From NCBI GenBank assembly GCA_039566865.1, contig CM076949.1, forward strand, positions 23,536,501-23,600,500: 64,000 nt of DNA. Reading direction: 5' to 3'. This DNA is from Aurelia coerulea. Lineage: Eukaryota; Cnidaria; Scyphozoa; Semaeostomeae; Ulmaridae. A model generated the notes under the pieces. It was not told the origin of the DNA, searched no databases, and saw only the letters and a list, made by a program, of their open reading frames with translations. Position 1 is the stretch's first letter; each line of letters starts with the position of its first letter. This document shows positions 50,154 through 62,082 of the stretch, piece by piece. The position numbers and the translations under genes are program-made.

Positions 50154-52740
50154 TGTAACTACAACTTGACTGATAGCTGATGAAGAGTTAAACGTTTGAG
50201 TTTGAGTTATTTAAACGTTAAAGTAGGTACCTGATGAAGAGTTAAACGTTGCAACAATTCTTTATCTTCGTACGAAGTCGTATTTTTAAATGAATCTATG
50301 TATTATTGACTGACAGTACCCTGGGTACCAGAGCCAAAAAATTAAAGGACAAAATTTAGGTACGACAGAGCGATGGATGCAAAATAGTATGGATAACATT
50401 ATGGTAAGCTTTTCCCTGATACCATTTCAGAACAACCATCTATTTGATCAGGGTTTGTTGCAAATGGGAGCAGCACGAGATTAGCACGTTTTCCATATTA
50501 CATGTCTAGAAGTTATTCTTTAAGCTAACGAATTCCCTGATCGAGAGGGGCTTAGGCCTAACACTTTCCACAGAGCAATCCCTCAATGAGTTCAACTGCC
50601 AGAAGTCAGACTGGCGTAAGATACCTGTCTTCCACCTGAATTCTCAGTTTCTCAAGTCTTTGAGGAATAATGTCCATTACCTGCATCATTGTGATGTGAG
50701 AGGGCAAATATCCTATACAACTGCATTGGGCTAGGCGTTTATTAGTGGCCTTGCCATCACATTTGGGCTTGGCAAATAGTACAGAGTTTGATAATTTTGC
50801 AGAACATCTGGGTGATAATTTAGGGTAAAAAACTAAAGGTCATGCATGTGCTTTTGACCTCACGAAGTACCGTGATAAGGACCCTACCAACCCCCTCTAA
50901 AGATCTGTAGTTCTGGTCAGTGCCCTTTAATCTAGGCCTAAACTTTTAGCCATTCTCTCGTGCAGGTGCTGACAGTATTTTGTTCAACCATGGCTCTGCC
51001 CCGTCAGTCGTAGACTTGGAAAATGGCGATAAGAGTCTCTAGTGTAAATTCGAATGTAGCTTAGGGCAGGTATTTACGTAGAATAGAAATATCAACTATA
51101 AACATAATTTTATGTCATTGTTTTCATATCAAAGAGTAAATTTTTCGTACGAACTGTTGGTCTTGTCGAGGTCTTGTCTTGTCTCTGATCAATGTTTTCC
51201 CAACGCACAGTCTAGTCTTGTTGTGGCTGGTTTCTTGTGACTGACAACTGCGGTAAACCGTTCCATATGGTAAAGTTCGTTTGCAAAGTAAGCTCAGTTT
51301 ACGTTGATTTTTGTTTTTCCAGCATGTATGAATACGTATGTAGCCAAAATTTAATTACATTGATCTTTATCCTACCATGATTCAAGACATTCAAGATTAA
51401 ATGTTTGTTTTACCATAAAAGCAAGATAAAATAAGTAACTTTTTTTCCTTATTTTATCGTTATAAAAGTGCATGCAAACCATTGCCCCTTGCTTTTAGCA
51501 GTTGAAGGCGCTTCCCCCATTCTGCAGGCCTGGCGTTTGGGTTGACCCTACTACCAACCGGAAAAAATTCATTTTTGTTACATTTTGGTAACATCTAAAA
51601 ACTAATGAATTATTTGACATAAAAAAGATGGTTCGTGGAAAACTTGTATTATGTGTTTTGTGTTTAGGGGCCTGGGAATAGCACCCACATCTAAAGACAA
51701 ATGACGGATATAGCGCCTAGTTTAGAAAAAGAACAAAAGACGGCTTAGTGGTTTCATTTGTCTAATTGATTTGTTAATCTCTCGTTATCAGCAAATACAA
51801 TGGAATACAAAAGGCTATATTTAGATTGCCCAGGCCCCTGATTTAAATCACCTTATGTCTCCGTAATTTGTCTTTAACCCAACCTCGTTCCCAAAGGTAT
51901 CTGTTGTTTTCAATAGGAGGCTACTCTCAAGTACCGAATAAACGGGGGGGTGAGAATAATCGGGGGGGTTGGAAATGGTTCAATATAATAATAATCGGGG
52001 GGGCTGGAACAATGGGGGGGGTCGGAAAAATTGAGAATAGTCGTTTTTCGTTTTCTTAGTAAAACACGTATCTAACATGGGTACCACGTCTGTAAAACAC
52101 GTATGTAACACGGGTCAGACAAACAAAGGAGAATAAAGTTAATAAATACAGTAAGTACATTTGCTTAGCAGGAATTATTAAAAAAATTTGTTCACTATTA
52201 CTTCTATTTTTCAAAAATTAATAAAAGGGGGGGTTGGAACCCTTGGGACCGGTTTACAAATTCTGTCAATTTTGATCGGAATAATTAGCATAATTTGGCA
52301 GACAGCAGGTCTTTTCGAATCCCATATTCGACATTTTCGAAATATTATATTCCATGGTTCGAACAGCACTCATTGTATCCAGAGCCATTCGAATGTTCTT
52401 TATTTCGACTGAACGCCAGGGCTTCAAAGGTGAGAAACTTCTCTTGTTTCGAAAAGAGCCAATCAAATAGCAGAATAGCCTAACAGGATCCAGGGTCAAT
52501 GTAGGCGTTGAAGTTTACGGAAAACCTTCATTGTCATTGGGTACGAGGTTGTCTTTAACCAGTTCCTTTTCGCCCCTGTTGGACAGAAATAAACAACTTT
52601 TTGCCTCAAAAGCACAACAGAATGGTAAATATGGATAACCACGGGAGATATGAGGAAATTCGGGAGGAAGTTTCATCAAGTTTGGGCTATTTTTGTCCAT
52701 TACAAGCAATGCACGAAAGCCCATTGTCGAGTTTCATCAG
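50154..52740. other. Spacer upstream of XBP1
   Basis: Contains the half-palindrome taccctgggtaccagagcc (50317-50335), the possible minus-strand exon at 50625-50720, and a G-run-rich patch at 51944-52020 in which the motif aataatcggggggg recurs. No other gene is supported. Confidence 0.45.
50625..50720 (-). CDS. Possible internal exon on the minus strand
   Basis: Between an acceptor (cccaatgcag) and a donor (GACAG|gtatct) lies a 96-nt stretch open in the frame CIGYLPSHITMMQVMDIIPQ followed by RLEKLRIQVEDR. It reads like a conserved helical segment, but I do not recognise the family and found no partner exons nearby. Confidence 0.35.
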
Positions 52741-52780
52741 AAAGTGAAAACTTCCCTTCTGTGGTAAATGAAGCTTCCTG

Positions 52781-52872
52781 ATTGGTTAATTCACCAACCC
52801 ACGTGATATTTACAACCAATCAGCGACTGCCACCCTGGCAGCTGTTGAAAGAAGATATGAGTATTGACGTCA
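52781..52872 (+). promoter_or_regulatory. XBP1 promoter motifs: CCAAT, ERSE-like, CACGTG and CRE
   Basis: Within 250 bp of the XBP1 ATG are an inverted CCAAT (ATTGG, 52781-52785), CACGTG (52800-52805), CCAAT at 52816-52820 followed after exactly 9 nt by CCACC (52830-52834; the ER stress response element is CCAAT-N9-CCACG), and a perfect TGACGTCA at 52865-52872. In other animals XBP1 is induced by ATF6/XBP1 through such sites. Function here is inferred from the motifs. Confidence 0.6.
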
Positions 52873-53023
52873 TATTCTTTTGTTCTGTGCCGGAAGATAA
52901 GATCGAAGGAAAACCGAAGGAAACTTCAGTTGATGAAAAGATTTTGAAGACGTCGCGAAGGGTTGGAAATAAAATTTATTTATCCACATGTTCTTACAAG
53001 AAGATAACTTATTTCAAAGTAAA

Positions 53024-56000
53024 ATGGGTCTCTTAGAGATTAATGGTATCGACAGCAAGAAAGTCCTGGCAACTTTAGATGAGCCGTGCTCAGGAACGCC
53101 AAGGAAAAGAAGGCGGTTAGACGATTTGACTTCAGAAGAAAGAGTCCTGCGAAGGTAGGTAGGGCCTAAATCGTACTTACAGTATGGTTTCGTATACTAA
53201 AACTACTTTCGTTGTTATTTTCTCGCAATGAGCACAAGCTACAAACATCCAAAGATCTTTAATACAATCTCCATAGATTTTTAATTTTATTTTTAAGTAT
53301 ATATTCCTGATTTTGTGTTAAGAAAACTTTCGTGTCGGCACAAAATCTTCCTGTTTGTTGTGTTGTATTTATCAAATTGGATCAAAAAAGTCATTACGCA
53401 ATTATAGGGTGCTTTTGTGATTAAAAGTTTGCCATTCTTTGCTACTTTGGAACCGGCATAACTGCCTGCGATTCATTCAGACCTTGAGGCAGTTCCATCT
53501 CAGTCTAAACCACGAGATTTCTGGAGAGCTTGCAAGTTTTAACAGACACTATCTTCCTCCCACTACTTTAGGAAACTGAAAAATCGTGTCGCCGCCCAGA
53601 CAGCTAGAGACAGGAAGAAAGCCCGAATGACAGAATTAGAAGATATTGTAATACAAATAGAAAAAGAGGTAAGGCTTTTGTAAAATTTTAGCTGTGGGTA
53701 CAAATCTCTCTAATTTTGCCGTGAGGAAATAAACAGCTGATTCTCGAAAGTTCTGTGCAACAGCAAGAGAGATGTCTTCCTGCCCTGAAGGTTCTGTCCT
53801 GGGTGCTTTTGTGGTTTCGATTCTTTAGCGCAATTGTTTGGAGATTTGACAGACAAAAGAACAAAAGATGATTTAATTTTCGTTGCCATGGTTGAACGAG
53901 GAAGTGTAGGAGGACTTGAGAGATATGAAGCTGAATTATTGGCAATTTAGCAAATTCAGTTGCTGCTTTGCTTGTGAAATGGCGTCGCAGGCCAAAGAAA
54001 CCGTAGAGCAAATCACATGAAATGCGCATTGTACACGAGTTACACAACACAGACACCCCTGTCCAAAGATCAAACTGCCTTTTCAGCTGAAATAGATTTG
54101 TTTGAACACATGATAAATGTGTGAAAGATTACTGCTCCATTGAAAAGTTTGAAAAGAGCAATATGAAATCAGCTGTGACAGGTGTGTCAATATCAAAAAA
54201 GTAAAAGGTGATGTCTTGAATGAATGGCTGGGCGAAGGCATGTTCTGGTGCCATATCTCATGGCTTTGATTGCGATTTGAATAATAAGACAGTTATGGTA
54301 CCTGCTTTGTATGTGCCTGCCTATGATCATGAAGTTTCAATTTGTTAAACCAAACAAGGGCAAAACTGGTGGCAATTGTGAAGAAAGAACAATAATCTAG
54401 TTTATGAATTTGTCTGGAGATCAGCAGACCAGTCAACCTCAGCAAAATATTCATGTTGTAAAATGCTTCAAAATAGACAATAGACCTTTTTACCCAGTAA
54501 AAAATGAGCTCTGAAGGCTCTGAATATGGGCAATTCTTTCTAACAGATCATGGAAGTAAAAATTCAACCCCAACTGCATACACACTCATTTTTCATAAGA
54601 AACAGCTTATAAGAGGAAAACACGATTGCAGTTTTACTTATGTACATAAACACTGCACCAAGAAATATACACACAACTTTGTCTGTACATGCTCATGTGA
54701 TCAGAAGTGTCAAATGAAAAGCCATCCATAAAGATTTGCAGATTTTTATACCCTGTTTGCAAGAAAGGCAACAGACCAGACCTCGTTAATTTGTGCGAGT
54801 GCCGCTCATAGGCACAACGCACATGACTCATTATTTGCTAGCACCTTAATTGAACTGAGAGTGACTTGATTGCAGGCAAATTTTTCTAAACCATTTGCTC
54901 GCAGGCACATATTTTAATGAGGCCTGCAGCAGAGCTATTGTTTGACTACAATGGATTGCTGTCCCCCCTTCCTTCACGCAGATGTAGCATTTGCTAAGCC
55001 ATTCCTTTTCCTTACAGAACAATTTACTGAAAACAAGCAATGAAGAACTTCGAGCCAGACTTCAAATGGCATCAGAAGAAAATTTAAAGTTAAAAGATCG
55101 ATTAGGCATGGCACCACTTTCAACATCATCTGACCATGAATACGCAGCCCCATGTCCATCAAAATCAACATCAGAACAAATAGCACAAATGAAATACGAC
55201 ACAAACAGCGATGACAGTGATTCAAATCATATTGTGATCAAGACAGAAGAAGCGTCTCCTGAATATGCATCATTCAGAATGATTTCTCAGCAGCAGAAAT
55301 TCCAGATTCTCCTCCTGTCTTTGATCACGATTTGGTTGCACAGTCTAAGGTACGTGTTTGTCTCCATAAATTATTATTTCACATTGTGTGAATCTAGATG
55401 TTTATGAAGAAGATTTATAAAAAGGGCATTTTCCAAGAATTTTATCGTGTCTTGAAAGGAACCATGTTCAAGGATTTGTGAAAGCTAGCATTTGCAAAGA
55501 GCGAAACAATTTAAAAATATCCTAGCTATTCAAATTTAAGTTGCACACAGACCATGAACAATGGATAGCCAAAAAGCCAGTGCTGTGTCTGTTTCTGTAT
55601 CTACATTCCATTATAGACAGGCCTATAAGCCACAATGCCATCTTTGAAAAATCCTCCTTTCAAAGGCAATAGCTATTTGTTTTCTTTTTGGGTTATAAAA
55701 AATGACTAACCATAACCATTAACAACTTCACCATTCAACCAAACGAATAAGTTGTACTATTGGTGAATTGTGAAATTGAAACTTTTCTTGTGCCAAACAA
55801 TGTCTGTGTAATTGCCAGTTAAAATCTTGGCAGTATATTAAATGCTGTGGAAGAACAGGTGGATAGGATAAAAGATAGGCAAGAAAAGAATCTTATGTTG
55901 AGCAAGAGAGCAATGCATTTCTAGATGTGCAAGAACAAGCAATGTTTTTTGGTTTGCAAGTTTAACTTTATAACAAATGCTCTTTCATAATCCGGCTAAT

Positions 56001-56661
56001 TATCAAACAGATTCTAAATCATTCAAAAGAAGTATAGGGATGCAGGGGTAAAATGCGGGTAAAATGCGGGTAGTCTGAGGTCAAATGTGCAGTGTTGGTT
56101 ACTGGAGGAGGCTAGCTCAGAAGCTGAAATGAGAAGAAACCTGTGAATGAAGATTTTAGCAAAATTCATCCACACCCTTTACCCTAACCATTTTCCCCAA
56201 GCTCGCCCATTTTACCCTAGTAGATCCTAGAATTTAGGCTTTGATTCCTTTACTCCATCAACTAAAATATTCCAATCTTTCATTTGTAGCCTGAAGACGT
56301 CAGTATCATTTACCACAAAATCTGCGAAGAAACTGAGATGGTTGAGATCCCTGACACAATTGATATCAAAGTTGAGGAATGTGACAGCGATATTGAGGAT
56401 GCTTTGTCTTCCCTCTCAGAAAGCTCTCCAAGTTCCCCAGACTCAGGAATTGACGGGGACTCCTTTGAAGATTTGTGCCTCTTTGGTGACATCGGAAGCT
56501 TGGTGGGCGACTCGACCCTTGATGAAATACTGGTGAGCGAGGATGAAGTGAAAACAATTGCATCCAGTTTAGAGCCCCAAATAGATGACGCAGTAGTGGA
56601 TAACATGACATGGGGGGAGGATCCTTTTATGGATCTTTTTCCATCTCTAATGGCAGTCTGA
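53024..56661 (+). CDS. xbp1: XBP1, bZIP transcription factor of the unfolded protein response
   Basis: Exons: 53024-53154, 53572-53668, 55018-55349 and 56290-56661, with GT..AG introns in matching phase. A further 23-nt IRE1-type intron (55268-55290) lies within exon 3. Spliced product 302 aa; unspliced 268 aa, ending at TGA 56534-56536. Residues 43-64 are the basic region (NRVAAQTARDRKKAR, the XBP1 signature), preceded by RKRRRL. The zipper has heptads L66, I73, L80, L87. In the spliced frame the C-terminal half is acidic and ends DPFMDLFPSLMAV-like, a transactivation domain. In the unspliced frame a hydrophobic stretch (ILLLSLITIWLHSL) occupies the place of human XBP1u HR2. XBP1 is activated by IRE1 under ER stress and drives chaperone and ERAD genes in the nucleus. 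The upstream ATG context is aaaATGG. ATTAAA at 56936 or AATAAA at 57993 may end the transcript. Confidence 0.93.
55259..55300 (+). promoter_or_regulatory. IRE1 splice-site hairpin pair around a 23-nt intron
   Basis: Hairpin 1: stem ctgaat/attcag (55259-55264, 55272-55277) with 7-nt loop atgcatc. Hairpin 2: stem atttct/agaaat (55282-55287, 55295-55300) with loop cagcagc. Cutting after the third loop base (G) in each removes 55268-55290, 23 nt, and moves translation from ...SPEY into AAEIPDSPPVFDHD, the frame that stays open to 56661. Loop 2 fits the CNG|CNGN consensus; loop 1 keeps only the G|C at the cut. Known metazoan introns of this type are 23-26 nt. Confidence 0.9.
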
Positions 56662-57693
56662 AGAGCAAGACAGCTGAAATGATCCGAAGAGTTCAAGAGG
56701 ACTTTTGCTTTGTGGCACTTAGTATACTTGACTACTCTAGAATGGCCTGCCACCCCTGGGCTTCCTCAATCAGAGCCTTCCATTCAACAGAATGTTCCTG
56801 ATGTTTGTTGCTGAAAGATTTCATTTAAGACCCATAGCTAACCATGATCCTTTGCGACCCAAAAGGTGACTTGCATGTGACTTGAAATTCATTTTTGGTG
56901 CAGCTTCATGGTTAGCGGCTGGCTTTAAAAACATAATTAAAACTTACGTACTGTCTTAAACAATTAAGTTGCCAGGGCACTAACGGTGCTCTTGAAGACA
57001 TTATGAATGTTTGAAACATTTTAGATCAAAATGTACTGCTTATGAACAACCCAAAATGTTCCCTTTCAGCACATTCATAATTTACTGGAAAGTAGCCTCT
57101 CGAAAAGAGCTGATGCCGTTTTGAGTATGAGTTATCTTGCATCAGTTGACAGAAGATTATATAGCTTCTTCTGGCTAGGGACGGTTGACATCCATTATTG
57201 AATGTAGAAATTGCCAAAAGAGAGATTCCAGGGTGATAGATGGGCAGATTGTAAATTGTATATACATCAGAGAAAAGAATTTTAGATTGCTAGGCAACAC
57301 CAAACAGTTGGTTGTGTTATTGTATGTGTGTTGGAAAAGTAGGGTGAAGGCCATTTATTTTGCCCCAACTCCCAGTCATTCCACTTCCAGTTGATTATAC
57401 CTGAAGGTAAATCCATTTCAGATATTGGGTCATTAATCTCAAATTCAGTGTGATCACCCCTTCCTTCCCCCTACTTTTCCAACATCCCAGTTCTGAGTAA
57501 AATTCACTGTGTTGAGTTTAGATTTAGAATTTGCTTTTTGAGCTGTCAATGTCATGTGATTCATAAATTGTATTATTTTACTTGGGGTTAGGTTTAAATG
57601 GATGCTACTACTACATACTTTGGCTTCTTTTGTTGCGTTGCCTTTATTTTCCTGAGGATAATTAATTTCTTCAAAAAACAATGATCTCGAGGA
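56662..57693 (+). other. XBP1 3' untranslated region and flank
   Basis: Follows the XBP1 stop at 56661. ATTAAA at 56936-56941 is a possible polyadenylation signal. Small ORFs here (57026-57217, 57185-57394, 57454-57696) lie on both strands and have no domain. Confidence 0.5.
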
Positions 57694-57871
57694 CAATAGA
57701 CCTTTTAGCTATTCTGAATAGAATCAGAATCGAACTACATTTTGTAGAATTTTCGAATGTGCACAATAGTGATAGGAGCTCTAACGCCACTCGATCGAAC
57801 GTCGAGCATAAAAATGTATAGAAATAACGCTCGATCCAGGCTCTTTTGTAGAATAGCTAAAAGGTCTATTG
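57694..57871. mobile_element. MITE, family agaccttttagctattct (second copy)
   Basis: The ends caatagaccttttagctatt and aatagctaaaaggtctattg are exact reverse complements. The interior shares aaaaatgtata and cgctcgatcca with the copy at 29785-29950. Confidence 0.85.
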
Positions 57872-58717
57872 AAAAATCAATTAATCGACATAAGGTATAT
57901 TTTTCATTTTATTTTGAACATATTTACGCTGAGATACAATTCAGTTTAGTAACATTAAACAACTGCTTTCCAATTGTCCCAGCAACAAAATGAATAAATA
58001 AATAATAAACCTAAACATTTTCAAGATATAAACCTATTTACAACTTTCATGAAACAAATAAGCTTGAAAAAGAAAAGGACAGATTATACTTCAATCACCA
58101 TCATAGGTCGGTCATAGGTTCAAAATCTTTAACAATGTTGGTGAAATGTTCAAACTTCGAAGACCTGTTTCGTTGAACTGTGTGGCTTCATGGAAACTTT
58201 AGCTAATTTTTAATAATTCTACCGTTAGACTTTTTCGAAATCTTCAACATTTTCAGGAGAGAACGAGTTTTCCCATTTTCAAGAATAAAAGAGTTATTGA
58301 AAAATCCAAAATCGTCATAATTTCTAAACTTTTTGAGGAAACAAAGTAACGAACAACAATTTTCAAGAAAACCATTGTGGAACCTATCATGCAACATTTG
58401 TGACAAACTTTTGGACTGCATGGAAATAGGTACAAAAAAGGCATCATTATAATGTGGTCCGATAATGTACCTTACAAATCTGAGTGAACAGGTGAGCGAC
58501 TGGTACCAGTGTGACCTGCTCATCAATCAAATCTTTGCACGGAGCTGTGCAGCAATGAAAAATTAATCTACCATCACCTTGACCACTGCTAATTGCCTAG
58601 GAAACCTGTTAAAACATCAGGTACCAGTTAACTTTGGCTACAGTAGGTCTGGCTACTAACATTATCCACACAATGGGAAGTCTCTTAGACTACTTTCTTA
58701 AAGAGCCATTATCACCC
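57872..58717. other. Spacer
   Basis: AATAAA-rich stretch at 57991-58009 (aataaataaataataaa) is a candidate polyadenylation region for XBP1. The 107-codon minus-strand ORF at 58203-58526 has no recognised domain. Nothing else seen. Confidence 0.45.
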
Positions 58718-58833
58718 AGGGTCCTTTGCGGGCACGCTGCCATTATAACTACTGCACTGTGGATCTTTTGTCTCTGCTTAGGCCACACACTTTGTTCTCA
58801 GACTGGAATTGCAGCTTGCCTGCAAAGGACCCT
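58718..58833. mobile_element. 116-bp inverted-repeat element
   Basis: The 23 bases from 58718 (agggtcctttgcgggca...) and those ending at 58833 (...tgcctgcaaaggaccct) are complementary at 21 of 23 positions. Small MITE or palindrome with no coding potential. Confidence 0.7.
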
Positions 58834-59071
58834 AGACTGAATCCACTCGTCCCAATGTTTTCACTCCATTCCATTTTTACAGTACGATCATGACTGCAGC
58901 AAAAAAATTCAATTCAATTATAAAAACGTTGTTGTTGCTGTAACTGGGACGTTGTGTTGAGTCTAAAAGGACCGTAGTTGACAATGGCCCTTTGAGAGAG
59001 CTCCTCCAAAAGTCTCCAAACAATTTAATATGTTTCTTAGTATTAAGTAAATCAAAGTTGCAATGTATTTA

Positions 59072-60752
59072 GAGCATATGAGTCAAATCTTTCAATAGGG
59101 CACAGGGAAACCCGCAGATCTTCCAATTTCACGCTTATAAGCCAATGATATCGTCGTATTCCGATCACATGACTGAAAATAAGGCTTTCGAGATAAATTT
59201 TCGAGTACCTTCACGAAAATTAAAATGGATATTCGAATAATAAAGATACAGAGCTGGTTTTACCACGAATCGATTCGAGAGGCCCCACTCCACATTTGTT
59301 TTTCTGCGTTTGGTTAAGATCTCATCAGGGATCGGCGTTACATCGAGTTTCATTCCTTCGAAAATTCGCCTATGTTCAAGAATTCTTCAGTAACGCTACA
59401 AATAAGATATAGCTTTCAAAATTTCGTATGTTACGTGAATTATGTCCAAGAATAACATGAAAATATTTGTTTTTGTGATTTTCGAAAATTCTAGACGAAT
59501 TAAAGCTATTTGCTGCGAAGAAAGCTAATGGGCCTACCTTCACCCGCAGCAGAATCCCAGTAATCGGCATTAAATCCCTCTTTTTCGCAATAATAACCAG
59601 TGGATACATTAACGAATAACTTCACCACATATCCAATTTCTTTCCACAATTTTATAATCGATAATTTCGATAAAATGTGATAAGACTTTACAGCCTCTGC
59701 AGCAAACCGTCCAACTACCGTCGATTCAAAGTTTTCTTGTTGCAAACACGCTGGAAGTCTTGCAAGACTTGCATAAAACAAAAGGTTTGGCAAGACTTAG
59801 GTCTCCCATATGACACAGCAAAATGATACCTTTGAGAATAGATAGCACACTCCTAAAGGCATTCTATCGTTGCAAAATAAAGAGAAAATAAGACATTTCT
59901 CAAAGATTGCAAATTTCTTTGTCACATCGGAAGAGTGCACAATTTGTGTAAAGAAGTTTCCCCTGCAATCTATTCTCAAAGGTGTACAATCTATTATCAA
60001 AGGTAACAATTTGCTTGTGTCATATGGGAGATCTGAGCCTTGCACAACCTTTTGTTTTATGCAAGCTTTCCCTGGTGTTTGCGACAAGAAAACTTTGAAT
60101 CGACGGTAGTTGGACGGTTTGCTGCAGAGGCTGTAAAGTCTTGTCACATTTTATCGAAATTATCGATGATCAAATGGTGGAAAGAAATTGAATTTGTGGT
60201 GAAGTTATTCGTTAATATGTCCGCTGGTTATTATTGCAGAAAAGAGTAATGTAATGCCGATTACTGGGATTCTGCTGCCGATGAAGGTAGGCCAATTAGC
60301 TTTATTCGCAGCAAATAGCTTTAATTCATCTAGGATTTTCGAAAATCACACAAACAAATACTTTCATGTTATTCCTGGACATAATTCACGTAACATGTGA
60401 AATTTTCAAAACCGTATCTTATTTGTAGCGTTCCTGAAGAATTATTGAACATAGACCAATTTCCGAAGGAATGAAATTCGATGTAACGCCGATCCCTGAT
60501 GAGATTTTAACCAAATGCAGAAAAACAAATGTGGAGTGGGGCCTCTCGAATCGATTCGTGGTAAAACCAGCTCTGTATCTTTATTACTCAAATATCCATT
60601 TTCATTTTCGTGAAGGTACTCGAAAATTTATCTCGAAAGCCTTATTTTCAGTCATGTGATCGGAATACGACGATATCATTGGCTTATAAGCGTGAAATTG
60701 GAAGAGTTGCGGGTTTCCCTGTGCCCTATTGAAAGATTTGACTCATATGCTC
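59072..60752. mobile_element. 1.68-kb foldback with arms of about 765 bp
   Basis: 59072 onward (gagcatatgagtcaaatctt...) is mirrored by sequence ending at 60752 (...aagatttgactcatatgctc). The match continues inward with a few differences to about 59838 and 59990, leaving a spacer of about 150 bp. Small ORFs occur as mirrored pairs with near-identical translations (59165-59353 minus with 60471-60659 plus; 59506-59793 minus with 60040-60249 plus), a consequence of the symmetry. No transposase is recognised. Confidence 0.9.
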
Positions 60753-62079
60753 GTATTTAGGCATCAAAAATTAAAACTCTTGGGTACATAATTTTCATAA
60801 GAAATTGACCCAGTATTTAAATTCGCATTACTCGAAGTTTCTTAAAAATCTGGATGTTTCTGAACAAAATTTAAAGACATTAAATGGAAAATGAAGTCAA
60901 ATTGATGCTTGAGTCATTGGTAAGTCAATCATTTAGCTCAAGAAAACTAAGCCTTGTTGGGGGCAACGTATGAGTTTTAATCGGTGAGAAGCTAAGGCAC
61001 AAATGACATTTCTGACAGAAATCGCTGAAAATCGCCTGCGATTTTGAGATGTAATTGAAGGGAAAATGTTTGGGTAATTTTTCAGGGCAATATCCATAAT
61101 CGCTGAGATTTTTATCCTTATATCTTAATTGTAGCGACTGTTATCAATGTTTGAACGAAGGTCAATATTAGTCGACCGGAAAATGAATACAATTTCGGCT
61201 CCAAATCAGATATTATGAGCACGCTACAAACTGCAGTGGGGCATCCCTTCTACCGATTTTTCAAAAAGCATTCCATGTAATTATTGTAACTTGGTAACTG
61301 TTTCAATTTTCAAAGAGGCGATTTGATTGGCTGAATATCGTGAAATTGGGTTATTCCGCGTGCTTCAGCAATTCAGCAAGGATTTGAACGGTATGCTGGC
61401 TTTGGCAGTTTCGACCATGGGCCACGAGCATTCAGCTATGTATGACAAATGACTCCTATGCTTGCCAGGAACATCGAGAGAAATTCAAAGATCGAACTTA
61501 TCTTCACTATATACTTTTTAAGCTTCTATAACTTGAATTTACAAACAGTTAATTTCACAGCATTTTTTTATTCTATATCAAAGTCAGAGCTGCTCATTCA
61601 TGTTGTCAGTTTTATTTGGAACCAAAACAAATCGGGTCAAAAACTATCCAATGCACAGTCCTCTTTATCTGTTGCCAAAATGTTATCTGTCCTGTCTGTC
61701 TATCTGTCCTTCGAAGTGCATTACGACCAATTGTTTCTTTGGCTTCTCTGGACGCTTTTAAACTTCCCTCGTTTTTTTGTTCCTGGGGCAAATCACTTCA
61801 AAAACAGCGTACGAGTGTTTTTGGGATTAAAATCTTTCACATTTTTCGAAGATTTTTCAGATTTTTTCTCAGATTTTCGAAAAATGTTCAAGATCACTAG
61901 GATTTTAAGATTTTTTAGACTTCTTTTCGAGAGTTTCAAAGATGTTCGATACTTTGCTGGATTGTTGAGGATTTAGACGATTTTTGAAATTTTCAAAGGA
62001 TTGTCAAAAGATTTTTTGAGAATTTCTATCATTTTTTGCAAAGACTTCTTAGATTCTTTAGCTTTTCGAAGATTTTGAA
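60753..62079. other. Spacer with T-rich degenerate repeats
   Basis: The plus-strand ORF at 61449-61976 (175 codons) has a Phe-rich low-complexity end caused by gattttt/ttcgaaga-type degenerate repeats at about 61840-62090, so I do not call it a gene. Nothing else is recognised. Confidence 0.45.
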
Positions 62080-62082
62080 TGA

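Noticed and set aside
51868..52059. ORF with PNKRGG-type motif
   Set aside because: Arises from G-run repeats (aataatcggggggg) typical of local non-coding elements.
55265..55290. A 26-nt IRE1 intron as in mammals
   Set aside because: It also restores the frame, but the 5' cut would fall between T55264 and A55265 at the stem/loop boundary rather than after the third loop base; the 23-nt version matches both loops.
59165..60659. Paired ORFs in the foldback as a duplicated gene
   Set aside because: Both copies are short, lack a recognisable domain, and exist as pairs only because the DNA is an inverted repeat.
61449..61976. 175-codon plus-strand ORF
   Set aside because: Low-complexity Phe-rich translation produced by degenerate T-rich repeats; no domain or splice support.
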